A DNA stretch of 64,000 nucleotides, from contig CAZPZZ010000002.1 of assembly GCA_964591245.1 (NCBI GenBank), positions 1 through 64,000 of the forward strand, given 5' to 3'. Position 1 is the stretch's first letter. Every line of letters starts with the position of its first letter. Position numbers and translations under genes: made by a program. Shown here in pieces: positions 27,644-36,763 of this stretch. The DNA comes from CAZPZZ01 sp964591245. Its GTDB lineage: Bacteria > Acidobacteriota > Vicinamibacteria > Vicinamibacterales > UBA8438. The notes beneath the pieces were generated by a model. That model had not been told where the DNA came from. It saw nothing but the letters and a program-made list of their open reading frames with translations, and did not search any database.

Positions 27644-28740
27644 AGAAGACGACCGTATTGGCGATCGAGACATCGTGCGACGAGACGGCAGCCGCAGTCG
27701 CGTTTGGGGACGCACGTGGTCCCACGTCCTGGGAGATCAGTTCTAGCGTCATTGCGTCGCAGGTGGAGATCCACCGGGAATGGGGCGGGGTGGTTCCGGA
27801 ACTCGCGTCCCGCCAGCATCTGCGGGACATCTGCGGTGTTGTCCAGCGGGCGCTCCACGATGGGGGTGTGGGATGGACGCAACTTGATGCGATTGCCGTG
27901 ACGCAGGGGCCGGGGTTGGTGGGATCGCTGCTCGTCGGAGTCGCGTTTGCCAAGTCATTGGCGCTCGCCTTGGCCAGGCCTCTCGTGCCTGTGCACCATT
28001 TGGCGGGGCACATCGAATCGCTGTTTCTCTGTGACCCCGATTTGCCATTGCCGGCGGTGGTGCTGGTGGTCTCTGGAGGGCATACAAGCCTCTATCATTT
28101 GCCGGAAGCCGGTGTGTACCGATTAGTTGGTCGCACCCGTGATGACGCCGCCGGCGAGGCATTTGACAAGGTCGCGAAGTTACTGGGTCTCACGTATCCC
28201 GGGGGGCCGGTTGTTGATCGGTTGGCGCGAGATGGCGATGAATCAGCCATTCAATTTCCGGTGGCCCGGATGACCCACGCGGATCGGGCTGCGGGGCCAC
28301 AGACGGGGTCGCTGCCGGGTTTCCCCCGGCGGGCCGCCGGGGAACTGGATTTCAGTTTCAGTGGTCTCAAGACTGCTGTGGCTCGGCACGTACAGCGTCG
28401 GCGTGAGAGTAATCAGGCCCCTTTGCCTGACGGGGAGATCGCTGACGTGTGCGCGAGCTTTCAGCGGGCTGTCATCGATGCATTACTCGGCCGCGCGTTC
28501 GACGCGGCTCGGCGGTTTGGGGCACGCACGTTGGGGATCGCCGGAGGGGTGTCGGCCAACAGTCGGCTGCGTCAGGACGCGGCCGACCGCGCGGCGGCGA
28601 GCGACGTGCGGCTTGTTCTTCCGACCTTGCATCTTGCAACGGACAACGCGGCCATGATTGCGGCCGCTGGCTTGCGGCAGTTTTGCGACGGTGCTACCGG
28701 AGCGTTGGATCTCAACGCCAAGGCCACGTTGCCATTGTGA
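27640..28740 (+). CDS. tsaD: tRNA N6-adenosine threonylcarbamoyltransferase TsaD
   Basis: TsaD transfers the threonylcarbamoyl group to A37 of tRNAs reading ANN codons, as part of the TsaB/D/E complex. From GTG 27640 (ribosome site aggaaagg) it has 366 residues. The N-terminal ATPase-fold motif is [14 protein letters not shown], the iron site is HHLAGH (H120 and H124), and the C-terminal part has [13 protein letters not shown] and [10 protein letters not shown]. The GTGA overlap with mtnA suggests translational coupling. The frame upstream to 27604 is inside mtnA and was not used. Confidence 0.97.
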   Translation: MKKTTVLAIETSCDETAAAVAFGDARGPTSWEISSSVIASQVEIHREWGGVVPELASRQHLRDICGVVQRALHDGGVGWTQLDAIAVTQGPGLVGSLLVGVAFAKSLALALARPLVPVHHLAGHIESLFLCDPDLPLPAVVLVVSGGHTSLYHLPEAGVYRLVGRTRDDAAGEAFDKVAKLLGLTYPGGPVVDRLARDGDESAIQFPVARMTHADRAAGPQTGSLPGFPRRAAGELDFSFSGLKTAVARHVQRRRESNQAPLPDGEIADVCASFQRAVIDALLGRAFDAARRFGARTLGIAGGVSANSRLRQDAADRAAASDVRLVLPTLHLATDNAAMIAAAGLRQFCDGATGALDLNAKATLPL

Positions 28741-28747
28741 TCCCGTT

Positions 28748-29176
28748 ATGGCGTCTCGCGAATATCCGTCACGTCCGATCGTCGCAGTGGGCGGAGTAGT
28801 GTTTATCGATGATCGGGTCGTGCTGGTCAAGCGTCGCAATGAACCGCTCGTTGGTCGCTGGAGTTTACCGGGTGGAGCCGTGGAAGTCGGTGAGACGCTT
28901 CAAGAGGCGTTGCGCCGAGAGCTTCGCGAGGAGCTTGGCATCGAAGTAGCGGTGGGGCCGTTGATCGAGTTGCTGGATCGCATAACCCGTGACGAGAAGG
29001 GGCGAATCCGGTATCACTACGTGCTTGCCGACTATGTCTGTGGTCGCGTCAGCGGAACGTTGCGGCCTGGATCTGACGCCGGAACCCTGGCGCTCGCCGA
29101 CCCGGATGAGCTTGCGCCGTACGAGCTGACTGAGCGTGCCGTGGCGGTGATTGCCCAGGCGTCATTACTGCGATAA
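28748..29176 (+). CDS. Nudix hydrolase
   Basis: This 142-residue cytoplasmic enzyme of the Nudix superfamily hydrolyses nucleoside-diphosphate-linked substrates. The Nudix box reads GGAVEVGETLQEALRRELREELG with all metal-binding Glu residues present (given here in part: REL-REELG). The N-terminus PIVAVGGVVFIDDRVVLVKR and the downstream DYVCGRVSGTL fit ADP-ribose pyrophosphatase-like or MutT-like members. The substrate is not deducible. I start it at ATG 28748, eight bases after the tsaD stop, so it likely belongs to the mtnA-tsaD unit. Confidence 0.92.
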   Translation: MASREYPSRPIVAVGGVVFIDDRVVLVKRRNEPLVGRWSLPGGAVEVGETLQEALRRELREELGIEVAVGPLIELLDRITRDEKGRIRYHYVLADYVCGRVSGTLRPGSDAGTLALADPDELAPYELTERAVAVIAQASLLR

Positions 29177-29302
29177 CCTCGCTGCAATCCGAGTACTATA
29201 CGTCCTTCGGCTGACGAGGACCCTCCGTGCACGTACGGTTCTTGGCGCGTGGGTGTCGAGCCATTCATCTGATGAGACTGTCACACGAGGGAACCAACCG
29301 CA

Positions 29303-30655
29303 ATGGCAGCGAAGCCCTGGTACCAACAGAGCCACTGGCGCATCCTCCTGTCCTTGGGTCTAGGACTTTTCTACGGGGTCGTGGCGGCCTTCGCTGGATG
29401 GGGGGCGTTCACCGCCGATTGGATTGCGCCGTTTGGGGCGGTCTTCTTTCGGATGCTCCTGTTTGTAGCGGTACCGCTGGTGCTGGCCTCGCTCATTACG
29501 GGAATTGCGTCACTCTCTGACTTGAACAAGCTGTCGCGGATTGGTGGCAGGACAATCGCCATTTATCTCGGGACGACGCTGGTCGCCTTGGTCATCGGTC
29601 TGACGCTAGTCAACCTCATCCAGCCCGGTCGAGCCGTTCCGGATAGTATTCGGGCAAGTCTTCAAGAGACTTACGAGACTGATGTCGCCGCACGCGAAGG
29701 TCAGGCGGAGGCCGCGAGCGAGCGCGGACCATTAGAGCCTCTGGTCGACATGGTGCCGGAGAATATCGTCTTCGCGGCGTCCGACAATCGGCGCATGCTG
29801 AACGTGGTGTTCATCGCCGTGATGTTCGGGGTGGCATTGATGTTAGTCCCGAAGGCGAAGGCAGAACCGCTGTTGGCGCTGTTTGAGAGTCTCGATGCGG
29901 TGATCATCAAGCTGGTCGAGCTCATTATTCGGGTGGCGCCAGTGGGTGTGTTCGCGTTGATTGCGGATACGGTCACCCGGATCGCCGGTGATAGCCCGGC
30001 TGACGTGTGGCAATTGCTTGGCGCACTCGGGTTGTACTGTTTCACGGTGTTGTTCGGCCTGGCCCTTCAGATGTTTGTGACCTATCCAGCGCTTTTGCGG
30101 TTTCTGACTCCGCTTCGGCTCGGACATTTTTTCCGCGGTATGGTGCAGGCCCAGCTGGTGGCGTTCTCGACCTCATCCAGCGCGGCGACCCTGCCGCTGA
30201 CCATGAAGAGTGCTCAAAAGAACCTGGGCGTATCCGAGGAAGTCGCCTCGTTCGTCCTGCCGTTAGGTGCGACCATTAATATGGACGGTACCGGGCTCTA
30301 TCAGGCGGTGGCGGCCGTGTTTATCGCGCAAACACTGGGTATCCCGCTGGGCTTGGATGAACAGTTGACGATTGTTTTTCTCGCCCTTCTCGCTTCGGTT
30401 GGAACAGCTGCGGTTCCAAGTGCTGGTGTCGTTATGCTGGTGGTGATTCTCGAAACCATCGGGGTGCCCGCTGCCGGTGTCGCATTGATTCTCGGGGTAG
30501 ATCGTATCCTCGACATGGCGCGGACCGCGGCTAATGTTACCGGCGACGCTGCTGTGGCCACCATCGTCGCAGCGAGCGAGCAGCAACTCCATCCCGTCGA
30601 TGCGGAACCACCTCCCACGGCTGGGGGGGCGTACGATCACGTGGAGGATTCATGA
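29303..30655 (+). CDS. Dicarboxylate/amino acid:cation symporter (DAACS family)
   Basis: This inner-membrane secondary transporter imports glutamate, aspartate or C4-dicarboxylates with protons or sodium. The 450-residue protein shows the serine-rich re-entrant loop SSSAATLPLTMKSAQ, the NMDGTGLYQAVAAVF motif, and GVPAAGVALILGVDRILDMART with a following NVTGDA. These belong to the glutamate-transporter fold. A hydrophilic insert (about 115-150) lies in an external loop. The stop overlaps the HD-domain gene start (ATGA), which suggests one operon. Confidence 0.94.
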   Translation: MAAKPWYQQSHWRILLSLGLGLFYGVVAAFAGWGAFTADWIAPFGAVFFRMLLFVAVPLVLASLITGIASLSDLNKLSRIGGRTIAIYLGTTLVALVIGLTLVNLIQPGRAVPDSIRASLQETYETDVAAREGQAEAASERGPLEPLVDMVPENIVFAASDNRRMLNVVFIAVMFGVALMLVPKAKAEPLLALFESLDAVIIKLVELIIRVAPVGVFALIADTVTRIAGDSPADVWQLLGALGLYCFTVLFGLALQMFVTYPALLRFLTPLRLGHFFRGMVQAQLVAFSTSSSAATLPLTMKSAQKNLGVSEEVASFVLPLGATINMDGTGLYQAVAAVFIAQTLGIPLGLDEQLTIVFLALLASVGTAAVPSAGVVMLVVILETIGVPAAGVALILGVDRILDMARTAANVTGDAAVATIVAASEQQLHPVDAEPPPTAGGAYDHVEDS

Positions 30656-31221
30656 CGCCCAACCGCGCTGATGCGTGGAGCTTGCTTACCGAGTACACCC
30701 GCAACGACCGCCTGTTAAAACATGGGTTGGCCGTTGAGGCGGCCGTGCGGGGGTATGCGAGGGAATTTGGAGAAGATGAAGAGGCATGGGGAATTGTGGC
30801 CTTGCTCCACGACTTTGACTACGAGCGGTGGCCCGCGCCGGAGGACCATCCCTTTCGTGGATGTGAGATCCTCCGCGAACGCGGCTACCCGGAGTACGTC
30901 ATGCGTGCCATTCTGTCGCACGCAGATTACACCGGCGTGATCCGGGAGTCACGGCTTGAACACACGTTATTTGCGTGCGACGAGATGGCCGGTTTCGTGA
31001 CCGCGGCGGCGCTCGTGCGACCTTCCCGTAGTGTGTTGGACCTCGAAGCGAAGTCTGTCAAGAAGCGGATGAAGGACAAAGCGTTCGCCAGGGCGGTTCC
31101 ACGGGAGGACCTCCGCCAGGGCGCGGAAGAACTCGGGCTTTCGCTCGATGTGCACATCGCCAACGTCATTGCCTTCATGCGGCTGTGTGCGGACAATCTT
31201 GGATTGAAGGGGAGCTTGTAG
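30652..31221 (+). CDS. HD-domain phosphohydrolase
   Basis: The 189-residue protein has an HD metal-dependent phosphohydrolase domain: the first His in KHGLAVEAAV, the HD pair in VALLHDFDYERW, further His/Asp at EDHPF and ILSHADYTG, and ACDEMAGFVTA. It matches small HDIG-type proteins without other domains. The substrate is unknown. The ATG overlaps the TGA of the symporter gene, giving translational coupling, though the functional link is unclear. Confidence 0.88.
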   Translation: MTPNRADAWSLLTEYTRNDRLLKHGLAVEAAVRGYAREFGEDEEAWGIVALLHDFDYERWPAPEDHPFRGCEILRERGYPEYVMRAILSHADYTGVIRESRLEHTLFACDEMAGFVTAAALVRPSRSVLDLEAKSVKKRMKDKAFARAVPREDLRQGAEELGLSLDVHIANVIAFMRLCADNLGLKGSL

Positions 31222-31601
31222 TAGGGCGCGTGTCGACGTCCGCCGTCGTAGTCTCGTGTTGATATGTGTGGGCGAGTACGACTCCGCCTGAAATCCGCCC
31301 TGGTCCATTCCTCGCTCCGCTGACGACGGCTCCGGATCTCGTCTGCTCTTTGCAGTTCTTGGAGTGGCTAGGCCCCTGGTAGTACGCGGAGTTCCGGTCC
31401 GCATGCCGTGTCCCGACGAATCTCAACCAGGTACTGCCGTTCAAGGATTCCTGGGACTGTCAAGCGGTTTGTTATGATGGAGAACTGACGTGTCGTCTCG
31501 GAGCGTGCCTGTGTGATGTTTGCGTGTGGCCTGGCGAAGCGACGTGTCAAGAAGGACACGCCCGCTCAGGGAATCCGGTGGTGGAGCGTCGAAGGGTATT
31601 G
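31222..31601. other. Intergenic region before the hbd-folE unit
   Basis: About 380 bases without a convincing gene. A TATGAT hexamer at 31474-31479 resembles a -10 box but has no clear -35 partner at 16-18 bases. A 12-base word, TCCTGGGACTGT, at 31450-31461 recurs at 50671-50682, also just before a TATGAT. No terminator-like hairpin with a T-run is visible. Confidence 0.4.
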
Positions 31602-32462
31602 ATGGCTGACGAGGAACAGGTGGAAGTTGTCGGCGTGCTCGGTTGTGGGCTGATGGGTTCGGGGATCGCTCAGGTCTGTGCCCAAGCCGGGTATCGGACG
31701 ATCGTGCGAGAGGTCGATCAAGGCGTGCTCGATGCTGGCATGGCCCGCATCGAAAAGTCATTGGGGGCTGGCATTGATCGTGGCACGCTGGCCCCAGAGG
31801 CACGTGATGCGGCGATGGGGCGATTGCACCCCACCACAAGCTTCGAATCTTTCGCGGCTTGTACAATCGTTGTAGAAGCAATTGTCGAGAACGTGGACGC
31901 CAAGCGTTCTGCGTTTGCTGCGCTGGAAGACGTTGTGGGGGCGGAGACGGTATTCTGCTCGAATACGTCTTCGGTCTGCATCACCGAACTAGCCAGTGCG
32001 ACAAGGCGACCGCACAAGTTCGCCGGCTTGCACTTTTTTAATCCTGTGCCCATCATGCCCCTGGTCGAGGTCATCCGTGGGCTCGCCACGGACGATGGGA
32101 CTTACGACCGCGTCGTGACGTTCGCAGAGTCCCTGGGGAAGCAGGCCGTAACCGCACCGGACCGGCCGGGGTTTATCGTGAACCGGCTGCTCATTCCATA
32201 TTTATTGAGTGCAATCAGGGCCTACGAGAATGGGTGTGGCACGCTAGAAGATATCGACATTGCGATGACTCAGGGATGCGGGCATCCCATGGGACCGTTT
32301 CGGCTCGCCGATTTTATCGGCCTCGACACGACCCATTACATTGCAGACATCATGTATCAGGAGTTTCGCGATCCAGCCTATGCGTCTCCGCCTCTCTTGA
32401 AGCGGTTGGTGTTGGCTGGGCGGTTGGGACGTAAGAGTGGTCATGGCTTCTACCAGTATTAA
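31602..32462 (+). CDS. hbd: 3-hydroxyacyl-CoA (3-hydroxybutyryl-CoA) dehydrogenase
   Basis: This NAD-dependent cytoplasmic enzyme interconverts 3-hydroxyacyl-CoA and 3-ketoacyl-CoA. From ATG 31602 it has 286 residues, the usual single-domain-pair size. The NAD-binding motif is [16 protein letters not shown]. The segment [13 protein letters not shown] is followed by [14 protein letters not shown], which bears the catalytic His-Glu pair region. The C-terminus has [12 protein letters not shown] and [15 protein letters not shown]. No beta-oxidation or butyrate genes are adjacent, so the pathway (fatty-acid oxidation or another) is open. The end overlaps the folE start. Confidence 0.93.
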   Translation: MADEEQVEVVGVLGCGLMGSGIAQVCAQAGYRTIVREVDQGVLDAGMARIEKSLGAGIDRGTLAPEARDAAMGRLHPTTSFESFAACTIVVEAIVENVDAKRSAFAALEDVVGAETVFCSNTSSVCITELASATRRPHKFAGLHFFNPVPIMPLVEVIRGLATDDGTYDRVVTFAESLGKQAVTAPDRPGFIVNRLLIPYLLSAIRAYENGCGTLEDIDIAMTQGCGHPMGPFRLADFIGLDTTHYIADIMYQEFRDPAYASPPLLKRLVLAGRLGRKSGHGFYQY

Positions 32463-33096
32463 TCCATCTGCTTCGGTATTGGACGCGAACCCGATCGAGG
32501 GAGTGCTCTCCGAGGCGGTTCGTGTTTTGGTTCGTGAGCTTGGTGAAGATCCCACGCGCGAGGGATTGGCGAAGACACCAGATCGCGTCGCGAAATCGCT
32601 TCGTTTTCTGACGAGCGGTTACGAGCAAGACATCGACGCAGTTATTAATGATGCGCTATTCACTGTGGACTACAGTGAGATGGTCATTGTGAAAGACATT
32701 GACTTCTATAGTCTCTGTGAACATCATCTCTTGCCTTTTTTCGGCCGATGTCACATTGCCTATCTCCCGCGAGATCGGGTCATTGGCTTGAGCAAGCTTC
32801 CCCGCCTGGTCGAGGTATTCAGCCGGCGGTTGCAGGTGCAAGAGCGCTTGACGAATCAGATCGCGGAGACAGTTGTAGACAAACTGAACCCCCTGGGGGT
32901 TGCGGTTGTTGTGGAAGCGACTCATTTGTGCATGGCGATGCGAGGCGTTGAGAAGCAGAATTCTGTCGCATTGACACATGCGATGCGTGGGGTATTCCAG
33001 GAAGATCCCGCTGTCCGCAGGGAATTTCTGGATATGCTTCAGCGGAGACACGCCGGAACGACGCTTTCGAGGTCTCTGGAATCGTTTCATGAATAG
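32443..33096 (+). CDS. folE: GTP cyclohydrolase I (FolE type IA)
   Basis: FolE converts GTP to 7,8-dihydroneopterin triphosphate, the entry to folate and tetrahydrobiopterin synthesis. The 217-residue protein has [15 protein letters not shown], the zinc-site segment [14 protein letters not shown], and the second zinc ligand in [15 protein letters not shown]. These residues mark the zinc-dependent type IA enzyme. ATG 32443 lies within the last 20 bases of the dehydrogenase gene, and its stop overlaps the next gene, so three genes are read as a compact unit. Confidence 0.96.
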   Translation: MASTSINPSASVLDANPIEGVLSEAVRVLVRELGEDPTREGLAKTPDRVAKSLRFLTSGYEQDIDAVINDALFTVDYSEMVIVKDIDFYSLCEHHLLPFFGRCHIAYLPRDRVIGLSKLPRLVEVFSRRLQVQERLTNQIAETVVDKLNPLGVAVVVEATHLCMAMRGVEKQNSVALTHAMRGVFQEDPAVRREFLDMLQRRHAGTTLSRSLESFHE

Positions 33097-33709
33097 GTGT
33101 CTGATGCGCTCTCTATCTCGTCACGTGGTAGTGGTGGGTAGCGTCGTGAGCCTCAGCGTGGCCCTGTTAGATGCGCAGTCGCGTCGGGTTGAGGCGGTTG
33201 AAGTCCAGTGTCCGTCTGAACTTGGAGTTGGGGTTGAGACCAACTTCAATTTTTGCGATGTGTTGATCGGGGATGAGATCGCCGACGGGATTCTTTTGCT
33301 TCTTCCGCCACATCGCGGTCCCGCCACGGTTACCTTTTCCCTGCACGGTCGACATACCTATTCAGAGGATGACGTTGCCCGTGGTCGTGGTTATGCGAGG
33401 TACCTGGCGCGCGCAGCCGTCGCGACCAGTGAGGCCGTGTTGTCACGTCCGGTCGCACTTGCCGAATTTCATGGCCCGATGAATCTTTTTGATCGGATCG
33501 GCGGTGGGGCTGGGCCAGGCGGTTTGAAAGCAGTCGCGCCGGTCGGAAATGAAGAGATTCGGGTGACGGTTCCCTCGAATGTTACGGAGATCAGTATCGT
33601 CGGGCTTGAGCTTGAGGTGCAGCGAGTCGATGGCGTGCAGTCGTACACGGCGGAGGGGCGCCCCATCGCATTGATCAGTAACGCGCAGGTCGACTATCGG
33701 GCGAGGTGA
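33089..33709 (+). CDS. Secreted hypothetical protein
   Basis: From ATG 33089, overlapping the folE stop (ATGAATAG), the product has 206 residues. A signal peptide ([20 protein letters not shown], cleavage near LDAQS) is clear. The mature part contains two cysteines ([18 protein letters not shown]), a strand-rich [13 protein letters not shown], and a glycine-rich [17 protein letters not shown] 33104 is an alternative start. No family is recognised. Its position between folE and ypdA is probably operon convenience. Confidence 0.7.
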   Translation: MNRCLMRSLSRHVVVVGSVVSLSVALLDAQSRRVEAVEVQCPSELGVGVETNFNFCDVLIGDEIADGILLLLPPHRGPATVTFSLHGRHTYSEDDVARGRGYARYLARAAVATSEAVLSRPVALAEFHGPMNLFDRIGGGAGPGGLKAVAPVGNEEIRVTVPSNVTEISIVGLELEVQRVDGVQSYTAEGRPIALISNAQVDYRAR

Positions 33710-33712
33710 AGA

Positions 33713-34771
33713 TTGGCGTCGGGGATGAATGAAGCACGGATTACAGGGGATCAGGTGAAGGATATCGTTGTCGTTGGAGCGGGGCCGGCGGGGTTGTCGG
33801 CGGCGATTGCCGCGAAGAAGATGGGGCTCGGCTGCACGGTATTCGAGCGCGGGGCGGTGGTGAATTCCATTCTGCATTTTCCCGTCAATATGGGCTTCTT
33901 TACGACGCCTGAGCTACTGGAACTTGGTGGGCTCCCGTTCGTGACACCTTACGAGAAACCGACGAGAGACGAGGCATTACGGTATTACCGCCGTGTCGTC
34001 GATGCGTATGAACTGGATGTGCAGTTAGGGTGGGACGTCCGGGGCATCACCCGCGAGTCTGGACGCGACGGTGAGGGCTGCCTCGCCGTAGAGACGTATG
34101 AGCCGCAGGTGGGGGCGAGTCGGTGTCTCGCCCGGGCGGTGGTCGTGGCCGTGGGCGCGTACGAGCGACCCAATCTGCTCGGTGTGCCAGGTGAGGACCT
34201 GGCCCACGTGTCGCATTACTATACGGAAGCACATCCTTATTACCGCAAACGGGTTGTTGTTGTCGGTGGCAAGAACTCAGCCGCTGAAACAGCACTTGAG
34301 CTCTTTCGGGCGGGCGTTGATGTGACGCTTGTGCACCGGCATGCCGAGCTCGGCAGTGGAATCAAATACTGGGTTCGGCCGGATATTGAAAATCGTATCA
34401 AGGAAGGCTCGATCCCCGCGTTGTTTGAGACGCGGGTCGTGGAGATTCATCCCAGGGCGGTCATCGTCGAACGTGAGGGGAAACGATGGGAGTTACCAGC
34501 CGACGGAGTATTTTTGTTGACCGGTTATCACCCTGACGTCGAAATGTTAGCGCGATTCGGGATCGCCGTGGATCCTGAGACCATGGTTCCGTCACACGCT
34601 CCAGAGACCTACGAGACGAATGTGCCCAACCTGTTTCTCGCGGGGCAGGTGATTTCGGGTATTCATAGTGGCCAGATCTTCATCGAGAATGGGCGATTTC
34701 ATGGTGAGATGGTCGTCAAGGAGATCGCGCGTCGTCAGGCCTCGAATAATCAGACAAGCGTGACCGCATAG
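33713..34771 (+). CDS. ypdA: YpdA-type bacillithiol disulfide reductase
   Basis: This thioredoxin-reductase-like flavoprotein is predicted to reduce bacillithiol disulfide with NADPH. The 352-residue protein has an FAD motif IVVVGAGPAGLSAAIAA, the family block HFPVNMGFFTTPELLELGG, an NADPH motif VVVVGGKNSAAETALELF, and the C-terminal FAD segment NVPNLFLAGQVISG. It lacks the CxxC of true thioredoxin reductases, as expected for YpdA. Start is TTG 33713 (aggtgaag upstream) or ATG 33725. Together with YtxJ at 2.3 kb it implies a bacillithiol-like redox couple. Confidence 0.93.
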   Translation: MASGMNEARITGDQVKDIVVVGAGPAGLSAAIAAKKMGLGCTVFERGAVVNSILHFPVNMGFFTTPELLELGGLPFVTPYEKPTRDEALRYYRRVVDAYELDVQLGWDVRGITRESGRDGEGCLAVETYEPQVGASRCLARAVVVAVGAYERPNLLGVPGEDLAHVSHYYTEAHPYYRKRVVVVGGKNSAAETALELFRAGVDVTLVHRHAELGSGIKYWVRPDIENRIKEGSIPALFETRVVEIHPRAVIVEREGKRWELPADGVFLLTGYHPDVEMLARFGIAVDPETMVPSHAPETYETNVPNLFLAGQVISGIHSGQIFIENGRFHGEMVVKEIARRQASNNQTSVTA

Positions 34772-34792
34772 AGTCCGCTCCGGCGACGGTTA

Positions 34793-35410
34793 CTATTGGA
34801 ACCCGGTTGGGGGCTGATGTATGAGTGCGTGCATTTCGATCAGCTCGATGAGTGACTCGGAACGGCTGATGATGTCTTCGCGTTCAAGAAGGGCCTGCTT
34901 TTCTACCGGTTCGAAGTCCAGGTACTGGGCCAAGGTGTTCACCAGATCTTCGTCGCCCATGTCTCCAGGTACCGCGGCTCCTCCTGGCATGTCGAGACGG
35001 CCTGCGAGGAGGTCTTCGAGGTGGCGGCGCGCCTGCCGCGCGGCGCCACGAGTCGTGTCCGTGGAGGGCTCAGGCAGGGGCTGGATCTGCGCACATCGAT
35101 ACGGGTGCCCGTCCTGCTCTGTGATAACCCGGAACCGCTGAATTCCGCGCAAGATGATGTTCGAGCGGCCATCTTCCAACTTTTCTGCATGGCTGATGAG
35201 CCCGGCGCACCCCACCTCATAGATTGGCGGCGGCTCTTCGATGTCGTCACGTCCACTCTTCAGAAGGACGATGCCGATAAGTCGGTCTCCCTTCAGCGCG
35301 TCCGCGAGCATTTCCTGGTAACGCGGTTCGAAGATGTGGAGCGGCAAGAATACCGACGGGAACAGTACCACGTTCGGTAGCGGAAAGAGCGGAATGATTG
35401 ATGGAAGCAT
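34793..35410 (-). CDS. Lon N-terminal (substrate-binding) domain protein
   Basis: The 205-residue protein is a stand-alone Lon substrate-binding domain without ATPase or protease parts. The opening IPLFPLPNVVLFPSVFLPLHIFEPRY is characteristic, followed by MLADAL and GCAGLISHAEKLEDGRSNIIL with RGIQRFRV. Its partner and function are unknown; such proteins may act as adaptors in protein turnover. It lies 13 bases downstream of the VWA gene on the same strand, so an AAA-VWA-LonN operon is likely. Confidence 0.93.
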   Translation of the reverse strand: MLPSIIPLFPLPNVVLFPSVFLPLHIFEPRYQEMLADALKGDRLIGIVLLKSGRDDIEEPPPIYEVGCAGLISHAEKLEDGRSNIILRGIQRFRVITEQDGHPYRCAQIQPLPEPSTDTTRGAARQARRHLEDLLAGRLDMPGGAAVPGDMGDEDLVNTLAQYLDFEPVEKQALLEREDIISRSESLIELIEMHALIHQPPTGFQ

Positions 35411-35423
35411 GCGCCGGGAAAAA

Positions 35424-36698
35424 TCAATGAATGGTTCGAGTTTTCTTGTCGAGAAAATCCATCAGGACGTAGCGGCCTAACGTGTGGGGCGTCGTGAAAT
35501 ACGCCTTTCCATGGCAGATCGAGGTTACACGTTTGACGAAGCTCACGAGGTCGTAGTCGCGGGCGAGCATGAAGGTATTGATGAGGATCCCGGCCTTTCG
35601 GCAGTTGGATACTTCAGCAAAGGTTTCTGCGATCACCCACGGGTCGAGTCCGAACGCGTTTCGATAGATCTGGCCATCGGACCGTGTGAGTGCAGACGGT
35701 TTGCCGTCAGTGATCATGACGATCTGCCGCATTTCTCTCGGTTGTCGCTCGAGTAGTCGTCTGGCCAACCGCAACCCTTCCCGGGTATTGGTGTAGTAGG
35801 GGCCCACTCGCGCGCGTGCGAGCTGGCGAAGCGGAATTTCTTCCGCTGAATCGTGAAAAAGGACAACCTTGAGTGTGTCGCCGGGATACTGATGACGTAT
35901 CAAGTTGGCCAGGGCCAGTGCGACCCGTTTCGCGGGCGTGAAGCGGTCTTCGCCGTAGAGAATCATGCTGTGGCTGCAGTCGAGCATGAGCACCGTGGCG
36001 CAGGCACTTTGATACTCGCCTTGCGAGACCATCAAGTCCTCGTGTTCGACGTCAAGCCCGGGGCGGCCCACCGCATCTGGCCCGAGACGCTTGACGGCAT
36101 TTAGCACTGTGGCACTGGCGTCGAGGTTCAGCGTGTTTCCGAATTCATAGGCTTTCGGGGCGCCGCTGGTTTCCACGCCGGTGGCGACGTCTCTGGTGTC
36201 ATGGCGCCCCAGTGTGCTGTGTCCGACTGAACCAAGTAGATCGCGTAGAGCTCGGTAGCCGAGGAAGTCGAGGCCTTTATCGGTGACCTCGAAGCGCATT
36301 GGTGGCCCATCGCGTTCTTCTGTTCCCTGTCCTTCCCGATGACGTTGTTCGGCCTCGAGGTCCGGATGGCGTGTGATGTAGCCGTGATCGGCCATCTTTT
36401 CGATCAGTTGCTGGATCAATTGCTCGAGGGAGGATGGGCCATCCACGTCGGCCGGATCGCCAAGCAGCTGAGATACCGTGCTGTCCGGTAGGAGGCCGTC
36501 GTTCAGCAGTGCCTCGAGAATCGCATCATGCAGTGCTTGTTCGGATCGTTCGTTCGGGTTGTCGAACGCATCATCGGATTGGCCGGACGCGTTGCCGAAT
36601 CCGCTGTCAAGCAGGAGCTGGGACAGCTTCGAGACGAGTTCTTCCAGGTCGATGCCGTCAAGGTCGTCACCCGTGTAGCGGGTGTAGCGGTATTTCAT
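35424..36698 (-). CDS. VWA-domain protein, magnesium-chelatase D-like partner
   Basis: The 424-residue cytoplasmic protein has an N-terminal helical region of about 200 residues and a C-terminal von Willebrand A domain. The metal-dependent adhesion site reads [10 protein letters not shown] (DxSxS from D240), followed by a plausible Thr in ALTRSDGQ and an Asp in MITDGKPS. It is encoded directly after the AAA ATPase, a pairing like BchI/BchD, MoxR/VWA and CbbQ/CbbO, where the VWA protein recruits the target for ATP-driven remodelling. The target here is unknown. Confidence 0.88.
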   Translation of the reverse strand: MKYRYTRYTGDDLDGIDLEELVSKLSQLLLDSGFGNASGQSDDAFDNPNERSEQALHDAILEALLNDGLLPDSTVSQLLGDPADVDGPSSLEQLIQQLIEKMADHGYITRHPDLEAEQRHREGQGTEERDGPPMRFEVTDKGLDFLGYRALRDLLGSVGHSTLGRHDTRDVATGVETSGAPKAYEFGNTLNLDASATVLNAVKRLGPDAVGRPGLDVEHEDLMVSQGEYQSACATVLMLDCSHSMILYGEDRFTPAKRVALALANLIRHQYPGDTLKVVLFHDSAEEIPLRQLARARVGPYYTNTREGLRLARRLLERQPREMRQIVMITDGKPSALTRSDGQIYRNAFGLDPWVIAETFAEVSNCRKAGILINTFMLARDYDLVSFVKRVTSICHGKAYFTTPHTLGRYVLMDFLDKKTRTIH

Positions 36699-36763
36699 GT
36701 GATTCGAACTCTTGATCGCAAATTGTTTGTTTCGTTCGAACGGTCAACAGCGCTCCAGAGCGA

